Shown here: piece by piece, positions 13,801 through 28,900 of the stretch
Layout of the letters: the number at the start of each line of letters is the position of its first letter
How positions within the stretch are numbered: the first letter of the stretch is position 1
Source of the DNA: Lateolabrax maculatus
Lineage: Eukaryota > Chordata > Actinopteri > Acropomatiformes > Lateolabracidae
DNA length: 64,000 nt
Assembly (NCBI GenBank): GCA_031216445.1
Contig: CM062219.1
Coordinates: 326,001-390,000 of the forward strand
Direction of reading: 5' to 3'
Position numbers and translations under genes: made by a program
Notes under the pieces: generated by a model
The model's input: the letters and a program-made list of their open reading frames with translations, nothing else
Told to the model about the DNA's origin: nothing
The model's database searches: none

Positions 13801-16800
13801 TTCTTCTGTGGTGGTTTATTGACTGGAGAATCAGCACCACCTGCTGTTTATCTCCATCAGCCAGTGAAACTCAGTTAAACATTTGGACGGAAACCTGCCT
13901 TGAAGGTTTCCTGCTCCATCACTTTCACACAGTCTTGAAACACTGCAGACTTCTCCTTTAAACACGGTGGGATCAGAGACTGAATATGAAATGTTTGAGT
14001 TTGTAAACTCCCCCCACAGTGGGAAACCTCTTCCCTGGGGGGGTGGGGGGTTATAAAAACCCTTAAATAGGAGCAAACTTTTAAATAAATCATAAATCAT
14101 GAACTATGAACTGGGGTTAGTGGTGCAGAGGAAATGATAGGCGGACTCACGAGAAGGCCTCCTTGTCATCGTTGGGTTTGATGCAGCGAACATAATGAGG
14201 AGTCGTTGCGTTCAGAGTCTCCATGAGAAGATGAAGAGAGCTGCGGAACTGAACAACACAAAAACACATGAACGAGCGGCATCGACGCTAATGCTACTGC
14301 AGAGGCCTGCAGGGGGCGGCGGGGAGCTCACCTGATGGCCGACCGTCTTCCTGTGCTCTTTGTTGGGAGCTTTGGGAGTCGACTTCGCTGCTCGGACGTT
14401 CACTCTGGCCGACTTGGAGGAGGCGACGTCTCCCTTCTCATGGAACAGTTCTGCGACCAGCTGAAACTGAGAGGACGACGTACTGAACTCACAGGCTGCT
14501 TAAAGGACCAATCATCTCTTTAGAATAAGACAAACAAATGTCACGAACAGCAGCTTCAGCTGCACTCGGACAAAACACACAGCAGAGTTTTTAAGACCTT
14601 TTTATAGCTAATAGAAGTAATTGAATACCTGTTTCAGCTTCAGTATGAAAGTATGATGGGAAACCAGCAGGGACGATACAGACTACAATGATTTATTATC
14701 TATTTATCTTAGTAGCTGCAGCAGTTGCTGCGTGACTGAAAAATATTTAAGACCTTTGTAGAATCAGAATCAGGTGGTTTTCTCTGTGTATTGGTGCAAC
14801 AGCAAACAAATACAGACGCAAGTGGCAGTGATCAGGGTCCAGGCTGACTGGGAGCATCTGGATGCTTGTTTCTTATTTAATTGATCTGAAGCAAAACTCT
14901 TGATTTCATGGTGGTCATCCTCTGATGCTCTGTTGAGGTTTATAACTCTGCTTTCAGAAACGTTTGACATATCTTCTGACCTTCAGTGAAGACGTGTTTC
15001 ATGTGACTACTACATTTGCTATTTTGATAAAAATTTATTGGCTTTTATTAATAAATTGGAGTGACAGATTGAAAGTCTGTACACGATCCTGACAAAGGTT
15101 TGGGTCAACTGGCCCAGTGGTTTCAAAAAATGCAAAATGTGACATTGTGACCAGCGGAGCAAAGACGCAGATAAAAAGACATTAAAGTGATGAAAGAATA
15201 TTGAGTCGAAGTCAAGGCATTTTCGAGATACTTGCAAAGAGATGAACAAAAGAGAATGGAAAATATGAAGAAAGTAGTACTTTTTAGGAAGTACTGCACA
15301 TCAAGAAGTATAAATGTAATATAATGATTTGACGGGTTCCTCTCAGCTCTACTGAAACATTAACACTGGCGCTCGGTACGAACAGCCCTTCACCACGTCA
15401 TGACCTCTGACCAGCTTTACTGGAGCGACCGCAGCGTCGCCGCTCAGCTTCCTGAGGGTGACGAGAGAGGATCTGAAAGATGAGTGAACGCAGACAAAAG
15501 CTGTGACCCACTTCTTCCCATTAACCCTTCATCAGCCGCACTGGGAGCCAGACGCCACGCATGACCTGTTTTACTGTTCTGCTGCAGAAGAAGAGGGTCG
15601 CACAGCTTTGTTAATCTCTGGGACAATGAGCTGAGCTTCAGGACCTTTCACTCACACTGGACATGAACTTCATTTGGGCAAAAAGAAATTCAAAGGCAGA
15701 ACTGAAGACAAACTGTAGAAAAGCTAAACCTTTCAGTGAAATATTCAGACACTTTTTCCGACAGTGAAATTAAAGGACTGATATCTGTCCAGGTGTTTCC
15801 AGGTGTTTCCAGGGCCCAGGTGAAGCAGATAGATCTGTATTTAGAAACCTCATCACTTCTCAGGTTCTGAAAACTGAGCCTTTTAACTACAGAGATGAGT
15901 CAGAGCTCCTCTTTCTTCTGTGAAAAGGGGTTCTGATCCCAGTGAAACCTAATGGGAAGGTCAGATTAAAGGACAGGTTCATAGTTTTTCAACTTCGTCT
16001 TAAAACAACAGACAGGTTTTCCTGCTGTAATGTCTCCTGCTGTTCACACATTAACAGACTTTTTATGAAGGGATTTCAGAGGAAGTGATGGAGGACGTTA
16101 ATCTGAAGCTAATATGAGACTCCAGCAGTTACACAAACCAAGAATGCCTGATATGAAATGACCTCTGTGTCTCCCTGCAGAGCTCAGTGGAGTTACAGAA
16201 ACACAAAGACTTGATTCTGTGCTAAAATGTCTGGGACTTTGTGCAACTCAGACTGTTAAATTAACTTCAGATAAACTTTTGTCCTCCATTACCCTGAAAC
16301 CAGACGAATCTGCAGCTCATGTGTTATTTGCTCTGGCAGATCCGTCTCCCATTCACACTGATATCCCTGGGACTGCAATCACAACCGTTTATCTAATATG
16401 AAGCGGGTTTAATACGATGACTGACAGAGAGGAGCGCCGTAAATAACCAAGATGGCTGCCGCCGATACGGAGCGTTCCCCGCCGGCTACGGTTTCTGGTT
16501 GTTTGGTTCTGGTTCAAGTTTCTGGTTGTGTGGTCCTGGTTCTAGTTTCTGGTCTGTGGCTCTGGTTCTATTGTTCTGTTTCTAGTTTCTGGTTCTAGTG
16601 CCTGGTTCTGTGGTCCTGGTTCTAGTTCTAGTTTCTGGTTCTGTGTTCCTAGTTCTAGTGTCTGGTTGTGTGGTCCTGGTTCTAGTTCTAGTTTCTGGTT
16701 GTGTGGTTCTGGTTGTAGTTCTAGTGTATGGTTGTGTGGTTCTGGTTCAAGTTTCTGGTTGTGTGGTTCTGGTTCTAGTTCTAGTGTCTGGTTGTGTGGT

Positions 16801-19800
16801 TCTGGTTCAAGTATCTGGTTGTGTGGTTCTGGTTCTAGTTCTAGTGTCTGGTTGTGTGGTTCTGGTTCAAGTTTCTGGTTGTGTGGTCCTGGTTCTAGTT
16901 TCTGGTCTGTGGCTCTGGTTCTATTGTTCTGTTTCTAGTTTCTGGTTTTAGTTTCTGGTTCTGTGGTTCTTGTTTTACGTTCTGGTTGTGTGGTCTGGTT
17001 CTAGTGCCTGGTTCTGTGGTCCTGGTTCTAATTCTAGTTTCTGGTTTTGTGTTCCTAGTTCTAGTTTCTGGTTGTGTGGTCCTGGTTCTAGTTCTAGTGT
17101 CTGGTTGTGTGGTCCTGGTTCTAGTGTCTGGTTGTGTGGTTCTAGTTCTAGTTTCTGGTTTTGTGTTCCTAGTTCTAGTTTCTGGTTGGGTGGTTCTGGT
17201 TCTAGTTCTAGTGTCTGGTTGTGTGGTTCTGGTTCAAGTTCTAGTTTCTGGTTCTGTGTTCTTAGTTCTAGTTTTCTGGTTGTGTGGTCCTGGTTCTAGT
17301 TTCTGGTTCTATTGTTCTGGTTCCAGGTTCTGGTTGTGTGGTCCTGGTTCTAGTTTCTGGTTGTGTGGTTCTGGTTGTAGTTCTAGTGTCTGGTTGTGTG
17401 GTCCTGGTTCTAGTTTCTGGTTGTGTGGTTCTGGTTCAAGTTTCTGGTTGTGTGGTCCTGGTTCTGGTTTCTGGTTGTGTGGTTCTGGTTCTAGTTCTAA
17501 TGTCTGGTTGTGTGGTTCTGGTTCTAGTTTCTGGTTCTGTGGTTCTGGTTCTGCTGCCCTGGTTCTATTGTTCTGGTTCTAGTTACTGGTTCTGTGTTCC
17601 AGATTCTAGTTTCTGGTTGTGTGGTCCTGGTTCTAGTGTTTGGTTCTAGTTTCCGGTTCTAGTTTCCGGTTGTGTGGTCCTGGTTCTAGTTTCTGGTTGT
17701 GCGGCCCTGGTTTTAGTGTTTGGTTCTAGTTTCTGGTTCTAGTTTCTTGGTTGAGTGGTCCTGGTTCTAGTTACCGGTTGTGTGGTCCTGGTTCTAGTTT
17801 CTGGTTGTGCGGCCCTGGTTTTTAGTGTTTGGTTCTAGTTTCTGGTTCTAGTTACCGGTTGTGTGGTCCTGATTCTAGTTACCAGTTGTGTGGTCCTGGT
17901 TGTAGTTTACGGTTGTGTGGTCCTGGTTCTAGTTTCCGGTTCTAGTTACCGGTTGTGTGGTCCTGGTTCTAGTTTCCGGTTGTGTGGTCCTGGTTCCAGT
18001 TACCGGTTGTGTGGCCCTGGTTCTAGTTTCCGGTTGTGTGGCCCTGGTTCTAGTTTCTGGTTCTAGTTTCCGGTTCTAGTTACCAGTTGTGTGGTCCTGG
18101 TTCTAGTTTGCAGTTGTGTGGTCCTGGTTCTAGTTTCCGGTTGTAGGTCCTGGTTCTTACCTGGCTGGCTTTCAGGATGTTGATCTGCTCCTCGTAGACG
18201 GTGTCCCTGTTCTTCTCCAGAAAGCCGTCACACTGATATTCCACCTGTGGAGACAGCAGGTCAGTCAGACAGCAGCTGCATCACGGAGGTGAAGCTGCTT
18301 CATCACCCGTCAGGTGGAGTAACGTGACGACACAAACTCCCGTCTGACACCACCCGTCCTCACGAACCAGACACTCACACCTGGTCTCTGATTCTGACTT
18401 TATTAACACATGTTGCTTCTCAAACTGAGCTGCTGCTGCATGATGATGATGAAGAGCTGATGAAGGAGTGTGGAGGTCGGGGGGGGGGCTCTGCTCACCT
18501 TATCAGCAAAGTGAATGATGATGAAGGAGGTGTTGGACATACGAGGTTTCTGAAAGTGGGCGCTGCCCGCGTTCTGTTTGTAGAGCTTCTGGGCCCAGTT
18601 CTGGTCCGTCCCCTTCGGCACCTGAAACAGGAAGTAGATTATATAACAGCTCAGGGAGCAGATTAAACTTGTATTCAGGCCACCTGCGCTCTGAATTACA
18701 GATTCATGCTGTTCCACATCCTCATCAAGAACTTCAAAGAGCGCTGGGAACCAGAGGGGGAATGAATGAATCAGCAGGTTTGGTCTGAGAGAATCCAGAT
18801 CAGCTACAGAAACAGACAGAACACACTTCATCTGGAAACAGGAAACTACAAGATGGTAACTACCTAAAGGGTAGTAACCACCATACCTAAAGGGACAGAC
18901 AGGAAGTGAAGGACTGTACAGAAGGTGTGTGGTCGCCAGTCTCACTTTGCACTCTTCGTCCAGCAGGTCCAGGATGCCGAGTCGAGCCTCGATCAGGTCG
19001 ATGCAGGGCTGGTTATCGTAGAAGTCTATCAGAGTCCAGGGGATCTGTTCCTTCATGTACTCCTCCTGCTCCAGCTTGAACACATGCTGAGGAGACAAAC
19101 AACAGGCACAGGGACCGTGAACACATAGGGATTCAGCTTTATATTCCGCGTCCACGAGGGCATCAAGACAGAAAACTCACAGAGTTGAACTGCTGCTGAA
19201 GCTTTTCGTTGGCGTAGTTGATGCAGAACTGCTCGAAACTGTTCACCTCAAACGTCTCAAACCTGCAGACGTTCAAACAGAGGACCAACTTATCAAAGAG
19301 AGGAAAACTTCTGAAACAGTCCAGATGGAAACATCTTCAAATGACCAAGAAGGAGTTCACTGAAAGGAGGGAGGAGGTTCTACCAAACCAAACACGTTCA
19401 AACAGAACTCACTGGGAACCATCCAAAATGTTGTTCAGATACTATTTCAACGTAAGACCAGAAACAAGAAAACCAACAGAATGAAACAAAGGAAGAAATA
19501 GATACCAAAGATAAGAGGAGGAAGTCGGAGAGATTGAGGCGATGAGCTGAAGGAGAACAGAGCCACTCTGCTCTGAGATCAGCTGCTTTAAAGCTGTCCT
19601 CAGGTCAGATTAGAGGATGCTACATGAAGCTGCACCGTCTAACACTGTGTTCCTAAGCCTGAAGTTTGACGGCCGTCCTGTGATGTGTCCTCCTCACCCG
19701 TAGATGTCCAGGACTCCGATGAAGGAGTGCTGTTTGGAGGAGGTCTGCAGGGCCACGTTGATGTGCTCCACGATCCAGTCAAACATGTGCGCGTAGATGT

Positions 19801-22800
19801 GTTTGGCGAGCGCGTCGCGGGCGTTGGCCGCCTGTTTGCTGGACATGTTCTTCACGTACGTCTCGGACGCAGTCACCAACTTCCTGTGACAGAGCCAGTG
19901 CTCCATCTGCTGCAGCTCCACCCCCAGCAGCCCGCAGAAGTGCTTCAGGTGGAGGTCGTCGCTCTGCAACACACACAGATCCAGTTAGTCGACCGACGCT
20001 CACTCTGACCCGCCGATCGTCAGTGTGAGCTGTAACCACGGAGACGTACCGAGATGTGACAGGACTCTCCGTCTCGCTCCGAGCAGATCTCGATGTTGCC
20101 CAGATGGAGGATGGAGGCCATCACTTTGAAAATGCTGCTCTGACTGCTGTCCTTGATGCCTGAAACCCAGAGACACACAGAGTGAACACGGTTCCCTGAA
20201 GTCTCAAGACTTTACATTCTGAGGACGTCCTTATTATACGGCGGCTGCTTGTAAACTGAGGGATCATCGTGCTGCTCGTGGTGCATTTATTAAGAGTTTA
20301 ACTTTTGAAATCTGCTGTCCTACTTGGAACCAGACTGAGACCTTCCTCTTGAATGATATTAGTGTTATTAGGGTCCGTCCTCACCCAGCAGCGTGAAGGC
20401 CTCTCTGGTCTTTTTCAGGTCTTCAGCATCGTTCACTCCCTCGATGAAGATGTTCTCCCCTAAAGACGTGTAGATGAAGTCTTCTGCGCTGGCTGAAGGA
20501 CAAACACAGGAATGAATCAAACCCCAAGCAGGTGAGCACCAGCTGGATGTCAGAGACAATGTGAAGTACGCTGGACAGACGTAACCATTAAAGAGTCCTG
20601 TCATCTCACCGTACACCACTTATTAGAAAACACCTTTATAGAGCTGACATGACATCAGCTAAACATTAAAGTACAATATGAACCATCATCCTCAACTCTC
20701 CTCAACCTATCAACCGTCTCTCAATCATTTCTGTTGTTGAATCATTTGAGTCAACTCACTCGAATCCTTTCTGTCTTTAAACCAAAGATCAATATGATTC
20801 CAATAACAAGGTCAATAAAAAACTAAAACAGCGATGAATCATTTCAGTACCAAGAAGCTGAACATCTGCATTATTCCATGACATACATATACATATATAT
20901 AGTTGAGGGTTGAGAGTTGAAGTTCAGCTTTAATCTGAGCTTTACTGAACATTCCTCCCTCAGATATACTGTAATACCAGTAGCTATTAACTGGAGGATG
21001 TCTATGGAGACCCAGGATATACAGAAGTAATGGTAGCAGCTGTAGTGTAGAAGCAGATGTTTCCATAGAAACAGGCAGACTCACTGAGGCCGAGGTCTTT
21101 GAACTCGGGTAAACTGGCCGAGGCACACAGCTGGTAGAATATGTGATAGTTCCTCTCATCCTCGGCCTGCAGGACAAACACCAACAGTTCAAACATTGCA
21201 CACACAGAAATTCAACGGTCGAACAGTGCTGCACAACAACCAATCAGTGACCTGAAAAACCACCCGAGACTTCTCCAGCAGGTACGTTCGCATGTTGGCC
21301 CCGATGATGTTGTAATGTCGGCTGAAGCCGATCTGGATGTACTTTCCAAAGCGACTGCTGTTGTCGTTCCGAGTGGTTTTTGCGTTTCCAATAGCCTGGT
21401 GGACAGAGAGGACAGCGTCATCAGCGAACACTAAATCTGTCTTTGTGTTAAGAATCAACTCAACAGAAAACATGTCTGAATTCAACACCAGCAAACCTTT
21501 TTGGGTTTATTTAAAAAACAGAATACAGGTGGATGATTTCATGTCTACATGGAGCTGCGATCAAATTCCTTTTTCAGCAGGAGAATCCAGGACACCAACA
21601 AGTTTCCTTCGACAGGATTTACAGTCAGGAACAGTGGCCCAGTGAACAGATCTCCAACATGTCTGTTAATGTAGTAACGGATGTAGAACAGGAACTCCTT
21701 CAAACTCTTCTCTTACTGCTTCTGTCCCCATCATCATCATCATCATCATCAACACCATCATCATCATCATCAACACCATCATCACCATCATCATCACCAA
21801 CAGCCCGCAGGGAGCAGAGACACCAGAGGAAGAAGGACAATTCAACATTTTATGGGGCCATTGGACAGGCTAGCTGTTTCCCCCCGTTTCCAGTCTTTAT
21901 GCTAAGCTAAGATAGCAGCTGCTGCCTGAGAGTGGCCTGACTCACCTCCATGATGGGGCTGGACGCCAGCACCTTCTCCTCCACGTTGGTGTCGTTGGCT
22001 GAGCCGCCCACTGTGGCGAAGAAACGCATGGCGTACTTGGCAGAAACCGTCTTTCCGGCTCCGGATTCTCCGCTCACTATGATGGACTGATTCCTCTCAT
22101 CTCTGCAACACATCCAGACACACAGAGAGGAAGAGTTTCATCACTGAATTAATCAATAAATCACGCCACGATAACGCACATACACCCAACACAGTTCAAT
22201 ACAGAGAGTTCAGGCCCCTGATGAGGAGAAGAGTCGTGATATTTCAAGAAAGAACGCAAATTATTATATTAATAATAATTTTATATATAAAAAAATAATT
22301 AATTAATTAATATTTTGGCTTTATCTTCTAAATACTACAGTTTATGATAACTTTATTATTGGAATCAGCTACTTTGTTGTTGTGTATTGATCTGCAGTTA
22401 GTGTGTGTATTGATTGATCGTGTTACTCAGCAGCGGAGAAGTCGTGACGCTCCGGCTGTAATTAGCCGAGAGCTGATGAACTGTTGGGAGCGGAGACCTG
22501 AACACTGTAATCATCCACCTACACCAGCAGCTACAGAAATATCTCATGTTCTTTACACTGTCTCTGCCTCTGTGCTGCTGCCACATGAGAGTTTATCCTG
22601 AAGATCAATAGTCTGATCTGATCACCATTAGAAACTATCCATATGATCCATAAGGTCTGACCTGGCCATCTGCTTGTACGCCTCCTCAGCCACAGCAAAT
22701 ATATGAGGGTCCATGTCCCCCATGTTCTGCCCGCTGTAGGCCGTGATGACCTCCTCTCCATAGATGTGCAGCTGCTCGTACGGGTTGATGGCCACCAGCA

Positions 22801-22856
22801 CAATCCCTGCAGACAAACACAACAGATATACACACATGTACAGGTATATATATATA

Positions 22857-22900
<44 letters not shown>

Positions 22901-25900
22901 TAAGTGATCCTGAGCTGGTTCTGGCCCACTGACCGCAGTACGTGTAGATGTGGTTGGACTCCAGGAAGCGGACTTTGAGGTTGTGCAGGACTGCAGGTTC
23001 GTGCAGGTAACTGAGAGCAGTGAGGTCGTTCTCCCCAACCAGGATGTCGGGGTTACGTAAGAAAGGAAGAGGGTTACTCTTCGGACCCACGGGATACTCC
23101 AGCGGCTGAAACAGGAAGACGCAAAACACTATCAATACATAATCAATACACACCAGTACACGACCGGAGATGCTACAACAGAACAGTATGACGATAACTT
23201 AGAAAACTGAAGGGCTGATTTGCTTCCAGAGTTTTACACAGTTTTAGAGTATAAAGTAAGTACTGACTCAGGAGAAACGTTTGTCCACATTGTGCAGCAA
23301 CATGAACATATAAACCAGCTGTCTGACATTTAAATACCGTTTCATCCTCCAGTTGGAGGTGGAGAACAGACTCTCCCTCCTTGTAGTCTCGGACGATCTC
23401 TGCAGCCTTCCACACTTCCTCGGGGTCCGGGATCCACACCCGAGTGTACTGAAACACACACATCAACATGTTAACACGTTTATATAATAATAAAGTGCTA
23501 AAAGAGACGAGAGCATTCGTTGTTCAACCAGTGAACACAGAGCCTCAAACACAATGACACCAAGACCTGAGCTGCGTGTTCAGTCTGTACGTCACCTCTT
23601 CTCTACGAGGTTCATGTTTTTGGTAAAAGTTTCTGCCAAACAAATGTTGATTTAAAGATATTCTTTGTTTAAATCCACTCAGTGTGTCTTTCCTCCGCTG
23701 AAGGAGAACAACGGCGTTCATGGCAAGAGCCATCTGATGCAGGGGGAAACCGAAGTTTAATTGACCTTTTTCACAGCAGACATTTTGACAGCCAAAGGCA
23801 GCTGGAACCAATACTGACTGGTTATACTACTAACTACTTACTGCTGCTTTGTGGTAACTGAACTCATTACTGGCTGCTTGAGTTCAAATCTCTGGTGTCA
23901 ATCTCACACGTAACCACAACAGAGTCACACTGATGAAGACGACGCTTCAGCTTCATGTAGTTCAAGTACCAGCAGGACAAGTACACAAGTATTCTCAGCT
24001 TCATGTAATTCAGTTCAGTTTCTGGACTTTTCTCTGATTTCTGATTTGATTTGAACAGTTACTGAAATGAAACATGAGAAAGAGAAAAATCTCTTTGGTG
24101 GAACTGAAACAACTAAGAGACGCTGATTTAACCTTTAATGATGTGTTGTTGTATTTTATAGCTCATCATATGTGTTTTATCTGTAAAGTAACTAAAGCTG
24201 TCAGATAAATGTAGTGCAGTAAAAGTACAATATTTCCCTCTGTGATGGAGTAGAAGTAGAAAGTAGCAGAAAATGGAAATACTCAAGTAAAGAACAAGTA
24301 CCTCAAAACTGTACTGAGGTGCAGTACAGAGTACAGAGTAAATGTACTTTTCATACTATCCTGGGTAAACCTGCTCCTAGCTTCTCTCTTCACAGTAATG
24401 AAAGATAATTAGAAGTTCCTCTGAAGTTTTATCTGCTTCTGTAGATTAATGAAGTTCCTCTTCCTGATCAAAGGCATCATTATCAGTTCGCTGATTATAA
24501 CTTCTGTGGAAATTACAACAGACAAAACGTCATCACGCTCCAACATGAAAAATAAGTGCAACACTTCAGTCCTGAACAATGAACATCTCATACAGAGCTG
24601 TTCTTGCAATCCCATCTGTGTTCTCACAGACGCTTTGTGGTGGATATGAAACTGTTGAATCATCAGAACAAAAAGATGAACAACTGTCTTAAAGTCAGAG
24701 ACGCATCATGGTGGCACTACAGGAAAAGTCAGTAGGATTCATCCTCTGAGGAACATGCATGTCTGAAGTAAACTTCCAGACAATCCATCTGTCAGTTGTT
24801 GAGATATTTCTGTCTGGACTGACAGCTACGTTTGTAGCATGGCTAAACATTAATATCAGCTCATAAACTCATAAAATCCTGTTTGTATTCTCAAATATCA
24901 AATATCTGTCAGGTCTTAATCATCTAAAAACAAATGTAAGAGGGAAATGTGAGTTTTCGTCAGACTTCTGTGTGAGTTCAGAGGACTCTTGCTGCTGGTT
25001 CTTAAGAGTTTTGGTATAAAGATGAGGAGCCGTTTCTCCTTTTGTTTCCCACATATTGTGGATGAGCTTATCTCTGAGAGGAGGCTGTAAGTAGATTAAT
25101 TGTAGATGCTGAGTCATGTAGACCAACATATGATGAACAGAAATACAGAGTATGAGTGAATCACAGAGTGCAGAGTCAGCACAAGGATTTAGATTAACAA
25201 GCTTCAGGCAAAACTGGTGCAGCACAGCAGGACCTCGGGGAGACCCAGCCCAGCAGAGAGCAGAGCAGGAGGAATTATAGCAGATCCTCCATCAGTCTGC
25301 TCACTGCAGGTCCTGTTGTGTGGACATTCGGAAGCACGACTGTCTGTAACATGCACGTAAACACGTTTCAGACCGTTACACGTTACAGAGATGCTCTGAC
25401 ATCGTCTGAAACAGGAGAGTCTGTCATTGTTAGATATCTTACTCTTACTGCAGACCAACTGTTTCACTTCTTCTGTGTCCAGCTGTCTTGACACTTGAAT
25501 TTCTCTCCGGATTAATAAAGAATCAAATCTGTGAAAAGGTTTTTCCATTTCTGGACAAACACAACAGTAAAAAGCTGAAGCAGCACAACAGAGCTGAGAG
25601 GAGAACATGCAGCGGTGTGTCTCTACAGAGCCTCATCACACTTCATCTAAACAGATTAACCTACATGGAGCCGCCCAGAAACATCTCACACCACGACGCT
25701 GTGGTTCAGAGACAAGAAGCACAACATGGACCTCTCTAATGAGGACGGTGAAGACGGACAGGCAGGCAGACAGACAGCTCGTTTGACCATAAACAGACAT
25801 TTTGAAAAGAACCCTGAGCTGCGTTAAAGTTTCACTAAGTTACTGTGAAGAGACGCAGGATGAAACAACATTTCATAATCAAATTTGACATATTTAGATT

Positions 25901-28900
25901 TACTTAGATTAGATATGTTGTCTGTGTTCACTCATATGAATATTTATATCATAATGTCTTATTTAACTATTCATTTCATTCTGGGCCTGTTTATAGTCAC
26001 ATTTACCTCAATGATCAACTGAGGTGACATAAAGAGCAAAAACTAAACCTGAAGGCGCCGTGTCATGTGACCTCTGGTGATTCCTGACTGTCACACACAC
26101 ACACACACACACACACTCTGTGTGTGTTTTTATTCAAATGACTCTCTGGTTTCAGTGAAGCAGATTTGCATTAAAGCAACCAGAGCCGGTGATGCCAGGG
26201 ACGTCTGGACGTCAGACTGGTTCACCTGAAAACATCAGACGGACTTACACAGGTGATAAACACACAGCTGTGGTCCTGTGCTGCTTACTCATGGCAGATT
26301 GTCTGTTGGAAGGAGGAAGTTTCTCTGTTTGTAGCTCTGGTCCTCTTTAGGAACAGCATGAGTGAGCAGGGTTCTGGTCACCCCCTGGTGATATCCTGCA
26401 GGTCCTGGAAGTCTCCTTCTGTCTGAGAAACACGAGGACAGACGTTACAGCTGGACGAGCTGCTGCTCTTTTACTGGATTAAATCACTGATACGTTTTGT
26501 CCCCTCTCATCTCTCTGAGCTCCTCTGGCCTGTTGACCAGGTCAGGACTGTCCGCGAGGTCAGGACTGTCCCCGAGGTCAGGACCGTCCCCTGGGTCAGG
26601 ACCGTCCCCTGGGTCAGGACCGTCCAGGTTATGATCGTCCCTGAGGTCAGGACCGTCCCCTGGGTCAGGACCGTCCCCTGGGTCAGGACCGTCCCCTGGG
26701 TCAGGACCGTCCAGGTTATGATCGTCCCTGAGGTCAGGACTGTCCGCGAGGTCAGGACTGTCCCCAAGGTCAGGACCGTCCCCAAGGTCAGGACCGTCCA
26801 GGTTATGATCGTCCCTGAGGTCAGGACTGTCCCCAAGGTCAGGACCGTCCCCAAGGTCAGGACCGTCCAGGTTATGATCGTCCCTGAGGTCAGGACCGTC
26901 CCCTGGGTCAGGACCGTCCCCAAGGTCAGGACCGTCCAGGTTATGATCGTCCCTGAGGTCAGGACTGTCCGCGAGGTCAGGACTGTCCCCAAGGTCAGGA
27001 CCGTCCCCAAGGTCAGGACCGTCCAGGTTATGACCGTCCCCGAGGTCAGGACCGTCCCTGTACTGCTTGCCTTGTAATGATGAGTTGAATTGCTCTTGTA
27101 TAGTTTCTATTTTTGTTCTTATTTTTCTAAACTCCTAAACTAATTATTGTTGTTGACTGTTTGACTTTCTCTACGTGTCTGGTCATGTCCCTCTGTCTGT
27201 CTTTGTGCTGCTGCAATGCCTGAATTTATCCTCTGAGGATCAATAAAGTTATATTTGATCTTATCTGATTAAAATAAAAGGAGAGAGACAGTGGGACAGT
27301 TCGGAGGAAACATCAACTAAACACAACAAAGAGAAACAGGCTGACATGAAGAGACTTTGCACACGAAGGCGGTAAACCGGACGCTCCTGATCACAACTAA
27401 TCATTAACCCTCAGACAGGAAGTGAAGCTGTTCAATAACCAGACACACAGGAAGATCATTAAACCCAGAATATATTAGTTTACAGTTGTTTCTCCACTAT
27501 GAATCTGTTCTGCTTTATCTAATCTAACTTCCTAAAGACAGGGCTGGATTAACCTGTCAGGGGGCCCCGGGGCCCTTAATGAGCTGAGGGCCCCACGCCT
27601 CCCTAACCAGTTTCTCCAGAGTCCCAATCACAAACCAGTATATCTGCACTGAATCACCACCTGCCTCAGGTCTGCTGCAGTCTGTCACAGTACAAAGGAT
27701 GAGTGGATGAGGAAGGTTTTTAAACGACATGAGGATTCTCTGTTTCCTGCCTCAGTAACTGAATCTCTTTGGGTTTTACACTGTCGGACACAACAAAACA
27801 CGTGAAGACGACACGTCCGACTCTGTGATGGACATCAGCTCATTGTTTCTGGACATTTCAGACCACAGGATTAATGAGATCAGCTGCAGCTGTAGGCTGT
27901 ATGACACTCAGGGCCTCAGGAGCCACATCAGGGCCCTTTCAGTTTCTACTGTGCTTTGGTGGTTTAGTACTGCCACACACATCTAGAATGAGCGGACGTT
28001 GTTGATTTCCATCCAAATGTTTTGCACATTTAACCGAATTTCAGGATACTCAGCAAAAGAAAATGCGAATGAACGCCAGTTTCCATCCACGGTCGTTATG
28101 TGATGGTTCATCATGGCGATCAGCAGCAGGTGGAGCCAATCCTCCAGTCGGAAAACCATTAAACCACCACAGAAGAAGAGGCTAAACAAGATGACGCCAT
28201 TAAAAGAGCTTCATGTGTTAATGTGAAGAAGGTCACATGAGATCTGCAGAGCGACGAAGACACAGCAGCCATGTTTTAATCCATTATGGGAACATCCAGA
28301 AACAGCTGATCAGTCCTGTGAGTTAAATGTTCGCTACGTCAGAACTTATTCGACAGACATGTATCCAGCTTCTGTTTTGCACTTCTACTCTTTTTCAAAA
28401 GAGGCAAAAACCTCCTCAAGAGAGCTTGAAACTCTTTTCAAATGTTCCGTTTCCATCGACTGTTTCTAACGCCCATCTGATCTAAGTATTTTAAGCTGCA
28501 CCACAGTTTGAAAGGTTGTTTGCTGCAGCTCGAGACTACGAAACACGACCAACACGATGAACACAACAAACACGCCGAACACGCCATACACGACGAACAC
28601 GCCGAACACGTCGAACACGACGAACACGACGAACACGACAAACACAACAAACACGCCGAACACGACAAACACGCCGAACACGACAAACACGACAAACACG
28701 ACAAACACGACAAACACTGGCTTTAATACTTTGGACGGAACAAGCGAACTGTGAGTGAAGCAGCTGTGAGGCTGAATACAACTTCCTTTGTCTTCCTGAG
28801 ATTCATCAGAGAATCCTGTGAACGCAGCGTGTTGACATCCACAGTTCTTTCTGTGGGAGCTCACGTTCCTGCTACAGCAGCAGTTTGACTCAAACTACAC

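Noticed and set aside
16598..18066. Hydrophobic Val/Leu/Gly/Ser frames in the intron 14 array
   Set aside because: All are repeat translations without splice context. The apparent membrane segments come from gtg/ctg/gtt content.
26507..27077. Overlapping open frames on both strands
   Set aside because: Minisatellite with a 16-17-bp unit that lacks stop codons; no similarity to a protein family.
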